A DNA stretch of 64,000 nt from Methylocystis echinoides (GTDB taxonomy: Bacteria > Pseudomonadota > Alphaproteobacteria > Rhizobiales > Beijerinckiaceae): positions 1,853,501 to 1,917,500 of the forward strand of contig NZ_CP156084.1 in NCBI RefSeq assembly GCF_040687965.1. Reading direction: 5' to 3'. The position numbers and the translations under genes were made by a program. This document shows, in pieces, positions 43,117 through 52,176 of the stretch; within the stretch, counting starts at the first letter, position 1; the number at the start of each line of letters is the position of its first letter. The notes under the pieces are model-generated. The model searched no databases. It was not told the origin of the DNA and was given only the letters and a program-made list of their open reading frames with translations.

Positions 43117-44620
43117 GCGGCGCCACCTTGTCGAGAATACGCGCCGAGGAAAGCACGCCCGGCAGGCCGGCGCCCGGATGCGTTCCCGCGCCGACGAGAA
43201 AAAGATTGCGCACGTCCTCGCTCGCATTATGCGGCCGGAACCAGGCGCTCTGCGTCAGAATCGGCTCGAGACCGAAGGCGGCGCCGCGATAGGCGTTGAG
43301 ATCGGCTTCGAAATTGAGCGGCGTGGTAATGCGGGACGTTACGATCTCCGAGGAGAGGCCGGGCAGAACGCTGGCTTCCAGAAAGGCGGCGATACGGCGT
43401 CGATAAGACGGCGCGATCTCGGACCAGTCCTGTCCGCCGTCGAGATTGGGAACGGGCGAGAGCACATAAAAGGCGTCGCATCCGGGTGGCGCCAGGGAAG
43501 GGTCCGTCGCCGTCGGCCGATGCAGATAAAGGCTGAAATCCTGCGCGAGAATCTTTCGCTCGAAAATATCCTTCAGCAGTTCGCGATACCGCGGCCCCAT
43601 CAGGATGGTGTGATGCGCGACGTCGTCGTAGCGCCGGCGCGTCCCGAAATACCAGAGGAACAGGCTCATCGAATAGCTTGCGCGGGCGAGCTTGCGGTCG
43701 CTCCAGCGTCGGCGCGCCGAAGCGGGAAGGAGATGGCGATAGGTCCAGGCGGAATCGGCGTTGGAGACAACGATGTCGGAGTGGATTGTCTCCCCGTCCG
43801 CAAGGCGAACGCCGCGCGCCGCGCCTCTTTCGACGATGATCGACTCGACGTCGCAGCCATAGCGGATGTTTCCGCCCTGCCCGTCGATGAGGTCGACGAG
43901 GCCCGACACCAGCGCCCCCGTGCCGCCCATGGCGAAATGCACGCCCCAGCGATTTTCGAGCGCCGCGATCAGACAATAGATCGCGCTGGCGCGAAATGGG
44001 TTGCCCCCGATCAGCAGCGGATGAAAGCTGAAAATGGTGCGCAGACGCTCGTCTCGGAAATGTTGCGAGACCAGCGCATAGACGCTGCGGTAGCCCTGCA
44101 GCCGGATGAGATCCGGCGCGATGCGCGCCATGTCGAGCGGCGACGAAAAGGGAACGTCGCCGAGCTGTTCGAAACCAATGCGGCAGATTTCGCGGCTCGC
44201 TTCCATGAAGCGCATGAAGCCGTCGACGTCGGAGGGCGAAAAGCGCGCGACCTCGGCGCGCATCGCCGCCATGTCGCCGCTGTAATCGAAACAGGCGCCG
44301 TCGTCGAAGCGAATGCGATAGAAGGGCGACATCGGCTTCAGTTCGACGTCGTCGGCCATGCGGCGCCCGCACAACGCCCAGAGCTCCTCGAAAAGAAACG
44401 GGGCCGTGACGATGGTTGGGCCGGCGTCGAAAGTAAAGCCGTCTTGACGATACACATAGGCGCGCCCGCCGGGCGCGTCGCGCTTCTCCAGCACCGTGAC
44501 CCGATAGCCCCGCGCCCCCAGGCGTATGGCGGCCGCAAGCCCGCCAAATCCGCCGCCGATCACCACGGCCCGCGCTCGGGCCGCTGGCGTCTTCGAGGAG
44601 CGCTCGGCAAGTGTCAACAT
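43097..44620 (-). CDS. crtI: Phytoene desaturase CrtI
   Basis: CrtI carries out successive desaturations of phytoene to neurosporene or lycopene. The 507-residue flavoprotein has VVIGGGFGGLAAAIRLGARG at the N-terminus and FLVGAGTHPGAGLPGVLSS at the C-terminus. The ATG at 44620 gives the normal length but has no ribosome site and lies inside a PpsR box. Either the message is leaderless or a TTG one codon downstream is used. The longer upstream reading would pass through the small gene on the other strand. Confidence 0.94.
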   Translation of the reverse strand: MLTLAERSSKTPAARARAVVIGGGFGGLAAAIRLGARGYRVTVLEKRDAPGGRAYVYRQDGFTFDAGPTIVTAPFLFEELWALCGRRMADDVELKPMSPFYRIRFDDGACFDYSGDMAAMRAEVARFSPSDVDGFMRFMEASREICRIGFEQLGDVPFSSPLDMARIAPDLIRLQGYRSVYALVSQHFRDERLRTIFSFHPLLIGGNPFRASAIYCLIAALENRWGVHFAMGGTGALVSGLVDLIDGQGGNIRYGCDVESIIVERGAARGVRLADGETIHSDIVVSNADSAWTYRHLLPASARRRWSDRKLARASYSMSLFLWYFGTRRRYDDVAHHTILMGPRYRELLKDIFERKILAQDFSLYLHRPTATDPSLAPPGCDAFYVLSPVPNLDGGQDWSEIAPSYRRRIAAFLEASVLPGLSSEIVTSRITTPLNFEADLNAYRGAAFGLEPILTQSAWFRPHNASEDVRNLFLVGAGTHPGAGLPGVLSSARILDKVAPHASVFA

Positions 44621-44629
44621 AAGTGGACA
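44612..44629. promoter_or_regulatory. PpsR-type operator at the crtI start (perfect match)
   Basis: TGTCAACATAAGTGGACA is exact TGT-N12-ACA and covers the presumed crtI start codon. It lies 118 bases before the divergent 34-residue gene and may serve both directions. Confidence 0.7.
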
Positions 44630-44746
44630 GTAGCGCGCGCGGCCGGAATGATCAAGCCGGATTGACAGCCGCACAGCCGCGTCTTCGCCGGAACACCTCC
44701 GGTTCACGTGGGTTGATCCCGCGCCAAACGAGCGGAGGAGGCCTCG

Positions 44747-44851
44747 ATGACTGAAGGAAATTTTGCATGGCTGTTGCCTGTCTGGCTGATCGGCGCGCCC
44801 TTCTTGATCGGGCTGGTCGAGTATTTCAGACTGCCGAAAAGCCAGCGCTAG
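44747..44851 (+). CDS. 34-residue single-helix membrane protein, divergent from crtI
   Basis: The ATG at 44747 follows a strong ribosome site (GGAGGAGG). The product opens MTEGNFAWLLPVWLIGAPFL, passes through IGLVEYFRL and ends PKSQR: one helix (about residues 7-26) with an acidic N-terminus and a basic C-terminus. A strong terminator follows about 100 bases downstream, and a PpsR box stands upstream, so it looks like a small monocistronic photosynthesis gene. Size and layout recall accessory single-helix subunits of RC-LH1 complexes, but no identity can be claimed. Confidence 0.7.
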   Translation: MTEGNFAWLLPVWLIGAPFLIGLVEYFRLPKSQR

Positions 44852-44951
44852 GGGCAGGCAGTGAACCCACACGGCCGCGGCGGCGCACAGCGGCGCGCGT
44901 CACGTGGAGGGTTCGCGCGGCTGCCTGGCCAAAGGGAAACACGGTCTTGAG

Positions 44952-44987
44952 AAGCTGCGCGCCTAACATGCGCGCAGCTTTTTCTTT
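44952..44987 (+). terminator. Strong rho-independent terminator after the 34-residue gene
   Basis: An 11-bp perfect stem AAGCTGCGCGC/GCGCGCAGCTT with a 7-base loop is followed by TTTCTTT. It ends the short transcript and separates the photosynthesis cluster from the methanol cluster. Confidence 0.88.
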
Positions 44988-45404
44988 GTGCATTTCACAC
45001 CAGGCCGGCTTTACAGGCGGGCGCGGAGAAGGCCGGAGCAGGCGATCGAACTAAGCTTCTTCTTTTTTCTTCGAAAATGCGATTGGAGATAATGCGCGCC
45101 GGCGCGCGTCAAGCCGTGAACGAGCGCCATGGGCGGGCGATCGCCTGCTGCGGGAAGGAAAGGAAACGCTTATGCCGATCTTTCCCGCTCAACATTACCG
45201 ATAAATCGTGAAGACACGCCCCAGCCCGTAAATTTATATGCAGTCGGATCGTCTCTCCCATAAAGCGCGGCAAGCGCTCCCAAGGAAGCGACCTTCAACG
45301 AACCACGACGGCTCCAGAAGAGCGTGGACCGTCTTTACGAGGCGACGTCGCCCTTACAAGAAGCCTTAAACCGGCCTTGCGGGACGTCGCAGGAGGACTC
45401 GTCG
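44988..45404. other. Promoter region of the mxa operon (417 bp)
   Basis: No gene was seen. The region is AT-richer around 45,050-45,095 and 45,180-45,250 and must contain the mxaF promoter and leader. I could not settle on -35/-10 boxes. A purine-rich ribosome site (AGGAGG) lies at 45391-45396. Confidence 0.6.
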
Positions 45405-47279
45405 ATGAGGAAATTCCTGAATTCCGTTTCCCTGCTGTCGGTCTTGATCGCGACGCCCTTCGCGATGACGATAGCGGCGCGAGCCGAAGACCGGCTCGAG
45501 GCGCTCACCAAGAGCGAAGACAATTGGGCGATGCAGGGCAAGAACTACAGCGCCAACCATTACAGCACGCTGACCCAGGTCAACGCCGAGAACGTCAAGA
45601 ACCTGAAGGTCGCCTGGTCGTTCTCGACCGGGCTGCTGAGCGGCCACGAGGGCGCCCCGATCGTCGTCGACGGCAAGATGTATGTCCATACGTCCTTCCC
45701 CAACAACACTTTCGCGCTCGATCTCAGCGATCCGACGCGAATCCTGTGGCAGCACAAGCCCAAGCAGAACGCCGCCGCGCGCGCTGTCGCCTGCTGTGAC
45801 ATCGTCAATCGTGGCCTTGCTTATTGGCCGGGCGATGGCAAAGCGCCCGCGCTGATCATCAAGACGCTCCTCGACGGCAATGTCGTCGCGCTCAACGCGG
45901 AGACGGGACAGGAATATTGGAAGGTCGAAAACTCCGATTTCAAGGTCGGCTCGACGCTGACCGTCGCCCCACATGTTTACAAAGACGTCGTCCTGATCGG
46001 CAGTTCGGGCGCAGAACTCGGCGTGCGCGGCTACATGACGGCCTATGACGTTCGCACCGGCGAGCAGAAGTGGCGCGCCTATGCGACGGGTCCGGACTCC
46101 GACGTGCTGATCGGAGACGACTTCAACAAGGCCAATCCGCATTACGGCCAAAAGGGCCTCGGCACCTCGACCTGGGAAGGCGACGCCTGGAAGATTGGCG
46201 GCGGCACCAACTGGGGCTGGTTCGCCTTCGATCCGGGCACGAACCTCGTCTATTACGGCAGCGGCAATCCGGCGCCGTGGAACGAGACCATGCGCCCGGG
46301 CGACAATAAATGGACGATGACCATCTGGGGTCGCGACCTCGAGACCGGCCAGGCCAAGTTCGGCTATCAGAAGACGCCGCACGACGAGTGGGACTATGCG
46401 GGCATCAACTTCATGATGCTCTCGGAGCAGAAGGACAAGGAAGGCAAGCTGCGCAAGCTCCTGACCCATCCTGACCGCAACGGCATCGTCTACACGCTCG
46501 ACCGCACCGACGGCACGCTGATCTCAGCCGACAAGATCGACGACACGGTCAATGTCTTCAAGAAGATCGACCTCAAGAGCGGCCAGCCGGTGCGTGATCC
46601 GGAATATGGCACGCGCATGGACCATCTCGCCAAGGACGTCTGCCCCTCGGCGATGGGCTATCACAACCAGGGTCTCGACTCCTATGATCCGACCAAGGAG
46701 CTGTTCTTCCTCGGCGTGAACCACATCTGCATGGATTGGGAGCCCTTCATGCTTCCCTACCGCGCGGGGCAGTTCTTCGTCGGCGCGACGCTGAATATGT
46801 ATCCGGGTCCGAAGGGCGATCGTCAGAAGGCCGAGGGCCTTGGCCAGATCAAGGCCTACAACGCCATCACCGGGCAGTTCAAATGGGAGAAGATGGAGCG
46901 CTTTGCGGTTTGGGGCGGCACGGCCGCGACCGCCGGCAACGTCGTCTTCTATGGAACGCTCGACGGCTTCATCAAGGCCCGCCACAGTGACACCGGCGAA
47001 TTGCTCTGGAAGTTCAAACTGCCCTCGGGCGTCATCGGCCATCCCATCGTCTATCAGCACAAGGGCGTTGAATATGTCGCCATCCTGTATGGCGTCGGCG
47101 GTTGGCCGGGCGTTGGTCTCGTGTTCGACCTCCAGGATCCGACGGCTGGTCTCGGCGCGGTCGGCGCGTTCAAGCAGCTCGCCAATTATACGCAGATGGG
47201 CGGCGGCGTCATGGTGTTCTCCCTCAACGGCCAGGGCCCCTACGATAATCTGAGCCTCGGCGAATACAAGGCAAACTAG
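45405..47279 (+). CDS. mxaF: Methanol dehydrogenase large subunit MxaF (PQQ, calcium type)
   Basis: MxaF is the catalytic subunit that oxidises methanol to formaldehyde in the periplasm. The 624-residue precursor has a signal peptide (cleavage after about residue 27, ARA). It has the adjacent disulfide cysteines Cys130-Cys131 (AVACCDIV), the PQQ propeller repeats with tryptophan-docking motifs, and the active-site WDYAG with Asp330. Ala332 stands where lanthanide-type XoxF has a second aspartate, so calcium is the expected metal. The linked mxaI and maturation genes agree. The start at 45405 has AGGAGG upstream. Confidence 0.97.
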   Translation: MRKFLNSVSLLSVLIATPFAMTIAARAEDRLEALTKSEDNWAMQGKNYSANHYSTLTQVNAENVKNLKVAWSFSTGLLSGHEGAPIVVDGKMYVHTSFPNNTFALDLSDPTRILWQHKPKQNAAARAVACCDIVNRGLAYWPGDGKAPALIIKTLLDGNVVALNAETGQEYWKVENSDFKVGSTLTVAPHVYKDVVLIGSSGAELGVRGYMTAYDVRTGEQKWRAYATGPDSDVLIGDDFNKANPHYGQKGLGTSTWEGDAWKIGGGTNWGWFAFDPGTNLVYYGSGNPAPWNETMRPGDNKWTMTIWGRDLETGQAKFGYQKTPHDEWDYAGINFMMLSEQKDKEGKLRKLLTHPDRNGIVYTLDRTDGTLISADKIDDTVNVFKKIDLKSGQPVRDPEYGTRMDHLAKDVCPSAMGYHNQGLDSYDPTKELFFLGVNHICMDWEPFMLPYRAGQFFVGATLNMYPGPKGDRQKAEGLGQIKAYNAITGQFKWEKMERFAVWGGTAATAGNVVFYGTLDGFIKARHSDTGELLWKFKLPSGVIGHPIVYQHKGVEYVAILYGVGGWPGVGLVFDLQDPTAGLGAVGAFKQLANYTQMGGGVMVFSLNGQGPYDNLSLGEYKAN

Positions 47280-47374
47280 TCTCCTCCCGCTTGCAATAGC
47301 GATTGTGAGGCGCTTGCTCGGACGCAACCCCATGCGTCCGGGCAATGCGAGGCAAAATGACGGAAGAAGTAAAA

Positions 47375-48286
47375 ATGTCGCGTGTCATCCGCTCGTCCAT
47401 CAGGTTCGGCGCCGCTGCTTTGGCGATGCTTGGAGCCGCCAGCGCATCCGGCGCCTCTCTCGGCGTCTCCGGCGAGGCCGCGGCCAGCGCTTCGGCGCAG
47501 CCGGCGTTGTCGGCGCCGGCCGCCGATCCCAACGTGCTGCGCATTTGCGCCGCGAAGAATCAGCCGCCCTTATCGATGGAAGACGGCTTAGGCCTCGAGA
47601 ACAGGATTGGCGTCGCGCTTGCCGACGCCATGAAACGCAAAGCGCAATTCGTCTGGTCCGATCGCCCGGCGATCTATCTCGTTCGCGACTATCTCGACAA
47701 GAATCTTTGCGACGTGATCGTCGGTCTCGACACGGGCGATCCGCGCGTCTCGACGTCCAGGCCCTATTATCGCACCGGCTACGTCTTCGTGACGCGAGCC
47801 GATCGCGATCTCGACGTGAAGTCTTGGAACGACGCGCGACTTAAGAAAGTCGGTCATATCGTCGTCGCCTTCGGGTCGCCCGGCGAAGTCCTCCTCAAGG
47901 ACAAGGGGCAATATGAAGACAATATGGCTTATCTCTATTCGCTGGTTAACTTCCGATCGGCGCGGAATCAGTACACGCAGATCGACCCGAGCCGAATGGT
48001 TGGAGAGGTCGTGAACGGCTCCGCCGAAATCGCGGTCGGCTTTGCGCCGGACGTAGCGCGCTACGCGAAAGAGTCGACGACGCCGTTACGCATCACCCTT
48101 ATCGAGGACGATGCAGCCAAGAGCAACGGCGAAAAGGTTGCGCAGCGCTTTGATCAGTCGGTTGCGGTCCGACGCGACGACAAGGCGTTGCTCGCCGCGG
48201 TCGATGCGGCGCTCGTTTCGGCCAAACCCAAGATCGAGGAAATTCTCAAGGCGGAAGGCGTGCCGCTTCTCCCCCTCGGCCAATAG
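47375..48286 (+). CDS. mxaJ: MxaJ, periplasmic binding-fold protein of methanol oxidation
   Basis: The 303-residue protein has a signal peptide and the fold of extracellular solute-binding proteins (SBP family 3), with LRICAAKNQPPLSMEDG at the start of the mature part. It is always located between mxaF and mxaG and is thought to assist dehydrogenase assembly or to interact with the enzyme. The ATG at 47375 follows GGAAGAAG; ATG codons at 47357 and 47345 are possible longer starts. It lies 95 bases after mxaF. Confidence 0.93.
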   Translation: MSRVIRSSIRFGAAALAMLGAASASGASLGVSGEAAASASAQPALSAPAADPNVLRICAAKNQPPLSMEDGLGLENRIGVALADAMKRKAQFVWSDRPAIYLVRDYLDKNLCDVIVGLDTGDPRVSTSRPYYRTGYVFVTRADRDLDVKSWNDARLKKVGHIVVAFGSPGEVLLKDKGQYEDNMAYLYSLVNFRSARNQYTQIDPSRMVGEVVNGSAEIAVGFAPDVARYAKESTTPLRITLIEDDAAKSNGEKVAQRFDQSVAVRRDDKALLAAVDAALVSAKPKIEEILKAEGVPLLPLGQ

Positions 48287-48319
48287 ATGAGCGGCGATTA
48301 CCGAACAGGAAGCAAAAAC

Positions 48320-48895
48320 GTGTCGAACCATAAGAAAAGCGCGGCCCGCATCATCGGCGCCTCGATCGGCGGCATCCTCGCGGCGACGGCGCTGGCGCAA
48401 TCGGCCATCGCGTTTAGAAACACCATCACCGGCGAAGTGCTGAATTTCAGCGACGCGCTGCCAGAAGGGAAAGACACGCCGGCGGTCAAGGAATTCATGT
48501 CGACCGGCAAAAATCCTTATAATGAGGACGTAAGCTGCCTGAAACAGGGAGAGCAGATTTTCCTCTCGGCCTGTTCCGGCTGCCACGGTCATCTTGCAGA
48601 AGGCAAGATCGGCCCCGGCCTCAACGACGCTTATTGGACCTATCCGCAGAACGAGACCGACGAGGGGCTCTTCTCAACGATCTACGGCGGCGCCCAGGCG
48701 TCGATGGGGCCGCAATATCAGAATCTTCAGCTCGACGAGATGCTGAAGGTCATGGCCTGGATTCGTCATCTGTTCAAGGAGGCGCCGGAAAAGGCGACCT
48801 GGCTGACGGACGCCCAGCGCAAAGCCTTCAAGCCTTTCGGCGGCCATGAGGAGCTGCCGGAAAATCCCGCCGGCAAATGTCAGGTCAAGAAATAA
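48320..48895 (+). CDS. mxaG: Cytochrome cL MxaG, electron acceptor of methanol dehydrogenase
   Basis: MxaG is the specific c-type cytochrome that takes electrons from reduced PQQ. The 191-residue precursor has a signal peptide (ending near SAIA) and one heme motif CSGCH (residues 85-89). The GTG at 48320 is preferred since AGGAAG lies 7 bases before it; the ATG at 48287 has no ribosome site. Confidence 0.95.
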   Translation: MSNHKKSAARIIGASIGGILAATALAQSAIAFRNTITGEVLNFSDALPEGKDTPAVKEFMSTGKNPYNEDVSCLKQGEQIFLSACSGCHGHLAEGKIGPGLNDAYWTYPQNETDEGLFSTIYGGAQASMGPQYQNLQLDEMLKVMAWIRHLFKEAPEKATWLTDAQRKAFKPFGGHEELPENPAGKCQVKK

Positions 48896-48978
48896 GGCCA
48901 GATCCGCGCAGTGTTCCGCCCCCATCGGCCGGAGGCGCAATCAAAGAGGCTCTTGCCTCACAAATGGAGGAACCAGGG

Positions 48979-49269
48979 ATGCGTAAGATCCATGTCGCCG
49001 CGGCGCTTGCCGTCGGCATTGTCTTCGGCGCCGGGAGCGCGCTCGCCTATGACGGGACGAAGTGCAAGTCGCCCGGCAACTGCTGGGAGCCCAAGCCCGG
49101 CTTCCCCGAAAAGGTGGAAGGCTCGAAATACGATCCCAAGCACGACCCGAAGGAGCTCGCCAAGCAGCAGGCGTCGATCCAGAGCATGGAAGAGCGCAAC
49201 AAGAAGCGAGTCGAAAATTTCAAGAAGACCGGCAAATGGGAATATGACGTGAGCAAGATCGCTCAGTGA
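48979..49269 (+). CDS. mxaI: Methanol dehydrogenase small subunit MxaI
   Basis: MxaI is the small beta subunit wrapped around MxaF in the alpha2-beta2 enzyme. The 96-residue precursor has a signal peptide ending in ALA. The mature part is lysine-rich with YDGTKCKSPGNCWEPKPGFP (a disulfide pair) and a long charged helix. mxaI occurs only with calcium-type enzymes, which supports the MxaF call. The start at 48979 has TGGAGGAA upstream. Confidence 0.97.
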   Translation: MRKIHVAAALAVGIVFGAGSALAYDGTKCKSPGNCWEPKPGFPEKVEGSKYDPKHDPKELAKQQASIQSMEERNKKRVENFKKTGKWEYDVSKIAQ

Positions 49270-49304
49270 CGGCATTCGCCGCGTCCATGACGCGACGAAG
49301 GTAA

Positions 49305-49383
49305 GCGGCCACGATCTGGACTAAGGCGTTATTCGGCAACAGCGCGCTTTTAGTCTTTTCCCGAGATCGTGGCCGCCTTTTTT
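49305..49383 (+). terminator. Long-loop hairpin with T-run between mxaI and mxaR
   Basis: Two arms of 13 bases (GCGGCCACGATCT and AGATCGTGGCCGC) pair perfectly around a 46-base loop, followed by CTTTTTT. It stands 36 bases after mxaI and ends 23 bases before mxaR. It may act as a partial terminator or processing site, so that mxaFJGI is made in excess over the maturation genes. Confidence 0.7.
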
Positions 49384-49406
49384 GGCGATGTTCTAAGGTT
49401 TGCGCC

Positions 49407-50438
49407 TTGAATCGGGTCTCACACACGAAGCGAAATCTCGAGGAATGGCGCGACCGCGCGCTTGCATTCGAGCTGGAAGTCCAAAAAGCGGTCGTCGGCC
49501 AGGCGCGCGTGATCAGGCTCGTGACGGTGTGCATCTTCGCACGCGGCCATGTCATGATCGAAGGCGACGTCGGCGTCGGCAAGACAACGCTGCTGCGCGC
49601 CGTTTCCCGTGCGTTAGGCGGGGACTTCACCCGTGTCGAAGGCACGGTGGACATGATGCCGAGCGATATTTTATATCACACTTATCTCGGCGACGACGGT
49701 CGCCCGCGCGTTGAAGCCTCGGAGCTCCTACGCCTCGCCGAGACGCTGCCGGTCTTCTTCTTCAACGAGATCAATCGCGCGCGGCCGCAGGTCCATTCGC
49801 TGCTTTTGCGTCTGATGGCAGAAGGAAGCGTCACGGCGTTCAACCGCTTATATCGCTTTCCCTATCTCCAAGTCTTCGCGGACCGCAATATGGTCGAACG
49901 CGAGGAGACATTCGAACTGCCGGCCGCCGCGCGCGATCGCTTCTTCATGGAAATTCCCATGGGCGCGCCGAGCGACCCGGAGGCGCGGCGCAAGCTCGTT
50001 TTTGATCCAGCCTTCCAGGATGTGGACGCGCTTCTCGAGCGTGTCGCGCCCGGCACGGTGGATTATCGCGAGATCGGCCGGGCTGCGCGTGCGATTCAGG
50101 AGACCGTGACGGCGAGCGGCGCTCTCGAAAGCTATGTGCTGGCGCTCTGGGCAGGCCTTACGCAACCCGCTTCCATCGGCATAACCCTGGGGGATATCGA
50201 TGTCTCGACGCTTGTCAAAGGCGGCGCCAGTCCGCGCGGGCTCGCTACGCTGGCGCGCGCGGCGCGCGTGCGCGCCTGGCTGGAACGCCGAGACTATTTG
50301 ACGCCGGACGATATCAGAGACGTTTTTTTCGAGGTCATGGCGCATCGCATCTTCGTCGATCCGATCTACGCTTTGCGCGGCGAGGAGCCAGTGAAGCAAC
50401 TCTGCCAAGCTGTCTTCGAAGCGACTCCGGTCCCATGA
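49407..50438 (+). CDS. mxaR: MxaR, MoxR-type AAA ATPase
   Basis: The 343-residue MoxR-family ATPase has Walker A GDVGVGKTTLL and Walker B VFFFNEINRA. MoxR ATPases work with VWA-domain proteins as chaperones; here MxaR, S, A, C, K and L are needed to insert calcium into methanol dehydrogenase. The start is a TTG at 49407. The stop overlaps mxaS. Confidence 0.93.
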   Translation: MNRVSHTKRNLEEWRDRALAFELEVQKAVVGQARVIRLVTVCIFARGHVMIEGDVGVGKTTLLRAVSRALGGDFTRVEGTVDMMPSDILYHTYLGDDGRPRVEASELLRLAETLPVFFFNEINRARPQVHSLLLRLMAEGSVTAFNRLYRFPYLQVFADRNMVEREETFELPAAARDRFFMEIPMGAPSDPEARRKLVFDPAFQDVDALLERVAPGTVDYREIGRAARAIQETVTASGALESYVLALWAGLTQPASIGITLGDIDVSTLVKGGASPRGLATLARAARVRAWLERRDYLTPDDIRDVFFEVMAHRIFVDPIYALRGEEPVKQLCQAVFEATPVP

Positions 50439-51280
50439 CGATGCAAACCGACGTCATGTACCGTCCGAGCGGGCGCTTCCGGTCCAATCATGCCGGCGCG
50501 CATGTATCGAGTGAGGTCGGCGGCTTCGGCGTATTTCGCGATCAGACGCCTTTCTTGCGCTACCCCGACGCCAGACGCATCGATCTGCGTGCGACCTTGC
50601 GCGATCCCTTCGGCGAGACCCATGTCCGGCGCTTCGAACAGCGGAGCGCGATCGATGTCTACGCCGTTGTCGACCTTTCCGCGTCCATGAGTTTCGTCGG
50701 CGCCGTCGACCGATTCGCAGTCGCCTGCGATATCTGCGCGGCCCTTGCCTTTTCCGCGACGAGGCTCGGCGACCGTTTCGGCCTTATCGCCGGGGGCGAT
50801 GTCGTGAGCGCGCGCGTGTTTTGCCCCGCGACGCGATCTCGACGCGCGGCGCTTCGAGCCGTTGACAAGCTTCGAGAAGAGAGTCCCGCGGGCGCGAGCG
50901 TGGAGGGTTTGAAAGACGCCGCAAAACGGCTTGGTGCGGCGCGCAAGCTCGTGCTGCTCATCTCCGATTTTCGCTGGTCGACGCGGCTGACGCGGAGCGT
51001 CTTCGATCTGCTCGCCCTTCATGACGTCCTGCCGGTTGCGCTCGTCGACTCTTGCGAACTCGATCCGCCACGCTGGGGCCTGCTCGAGTTACGCGATCCG
51101 GAGACCGCGCGGCGGCGTCTGATGGTGATGAGGCCAGCTCTGCGCGAGAAATGGATCGACGCAGAGGCGAGGCGTAGAGACCGATTGATAGAGCTGGCGG
51201 CCGGACGCCTTCGGCCGCCGATCTTCATCGAGAATCGCTTCGATCCCAAGTCCCTCAGCTCGCGCCTGATGACGGCGTGA
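50435..51280 (+). CDS. mxaS: MxaS, DUF58/VWA-like protein
   Basis: This 281-residue DUF58 protein is the partner of MoxR ATPases. It has the DVYAVVDLSASMSF metal-site motif and YPDARRIDLRATLRDPFGE. It belongs to the maturation set for the calcium enzyme. Start and stop overlap mxaR and mxaA. Confidence 0.92.
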   Translation: MTMQTDVMYRPSGRFRSNHAGAHVSSEVGGFGVFRDQTPFLRYPDARRIDLRATLRDPFGETHVRRFEQRSAIDVYAVVDLSASMSFVGAVDRFAVACDICAALAFSATRLGDRFGLIAGGDVVSARVFCPATRSRRAALRAVDKLREESPAGASVEGLKDAAKRLGAARKLVLLISDFRWSTRLTRSVFDLLALHDVLPVALVDSCELDPPRWGLLELRDPETARRRLMVMRPALREKWIDAEARRRDRLIELAAGRLRPPIFIENRFDPKSLSSRLMTA

Positions 51281-52176
51281 GGCGCGTCATGCGTATCGTG
51301 CTTCCGCTCATCGTCGCGCTCGTCTGGGCTCTTCCGGTCGAGGCGCGTGACTTCCGCGTCAAGATCCACTCTGCCAGGCCGTTCGGCTATTTCGTCGGCG
51401 ACCTGATCCACGCGCGGGCGGAGATCGTGGGGCCGGCGGAGGCCACACTGTTCGCGTCGTCGCTGCCTCGGCCCGGACCGCTCGGGATTTCGCTGGATCT
51501 CAAGGATGTTGGCGTTCGCACGACGGCTGACGGCTCCCAAAGGCGATGGGAGATCGACCTCGTCTATCAAAACTTTTACGTCGCGCTCGATGTCCGCCAT
51601 ATCGAGATCCCTCCCTTAGATTTACGCTTCGACGACGAGACCGTTACGGTTCCCGCCTGGAGCGTCGGCGTTGCGCCCTTGCGCGAAATCGCGCCTGCGA
51701 AGCAGGACCGCGCCGAAGATGATTTGCGCCCCGATCCGCCGGTGGTCTTTGCCGACGAGACTCGGCCAAAGCGCCTTGCGCTCTCCTTCGCAGCGCTCTC
51801 TCTCCTTGCGCTCGCAGCCGTCGCGCGAGATCGCGCCTGGCCGCCATTCCAAAAAAGGCGCGCGCGCATCTTCAACGCCCTGGCCCGCGAACTCGCTACG
51901 CAATCAAATTCCGACGTCCGGTCTCTCCGGCGCGCCTTTCAAAGCATGCATCGTGCGATTGATCGCGCCAATGGAGGGGCGCTGCTGGCCGAAGATGTTT
52001 CGGCCTTCTTGTCTCGGCGATCGGAATACGCGGCATTGAAGCCGTCCTTCGACCGCTTCTTCTCGGCCTCGCAAATCGCCTTTTTCTCCGCCAAGGGCGA
52101 TGGGGCGGACGATTACGGGTTCGCCGAGCTCCTCAAATTCGCGAAAGCGCTCGCTCGCCAGGAGCGCGCGCAATGA
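51277..52176 (+). CDS. mxaA: MxaA, methanol dehydrogenase maturation protein
   Basis: The 299-residue protein has a signal peptide or anchor at the N-terminus (IVLPLIVALVWALPVEA), a beta-rich periplasmic part and a C-terminal membrane helix (near residues 165-182), followed by a helical cytoplasmic domain. MxaA is required for calcium insertion. Start is the GTG overlapping mxaS; an ATG at 51289 is also possible. Confidence 0.9.
   Translation: MRRVMRIVLPLIVALVWALPVEARDFRVKIHSARPFGYFVGDLIHARAEIVGPAEATLFASSLPRPGPLGISLDLKDVGVRTTADGSQRRWEIDLVYQNFYVALDVRHIEIPPLDLRFDDETVTVPAWSVGVAPLREIAPAKQDRAEDDLRPDPPVVFADETRPKRLALSFAALSLLALAAVARDRAWPPFQKRRARIFNALARELATQSNSDVRSLRRAFQSMHRAIDRANGGALLAEDVSAFLSRRSEYAALKPSFDRFFSASQIAFFSAKGDGADDYGFAELLKFAKALARQERAQ

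Noticed and set aside
45065..45093. GATAAT with upstream T-rich stretch as the mxaF promoter
   Set aside because: Spacing and the -35 element do not fit well, and methanol promoters often depend on special regulators, so no call was made.
45405..47279. Identification of the dehydrogenase as lanthanide-type XoxF
   Set aside because: The active site reads WDYAG, with alanine where XoxF has aspartate, and the gene is followed by mxaJGI and the calcium-insertion genes.
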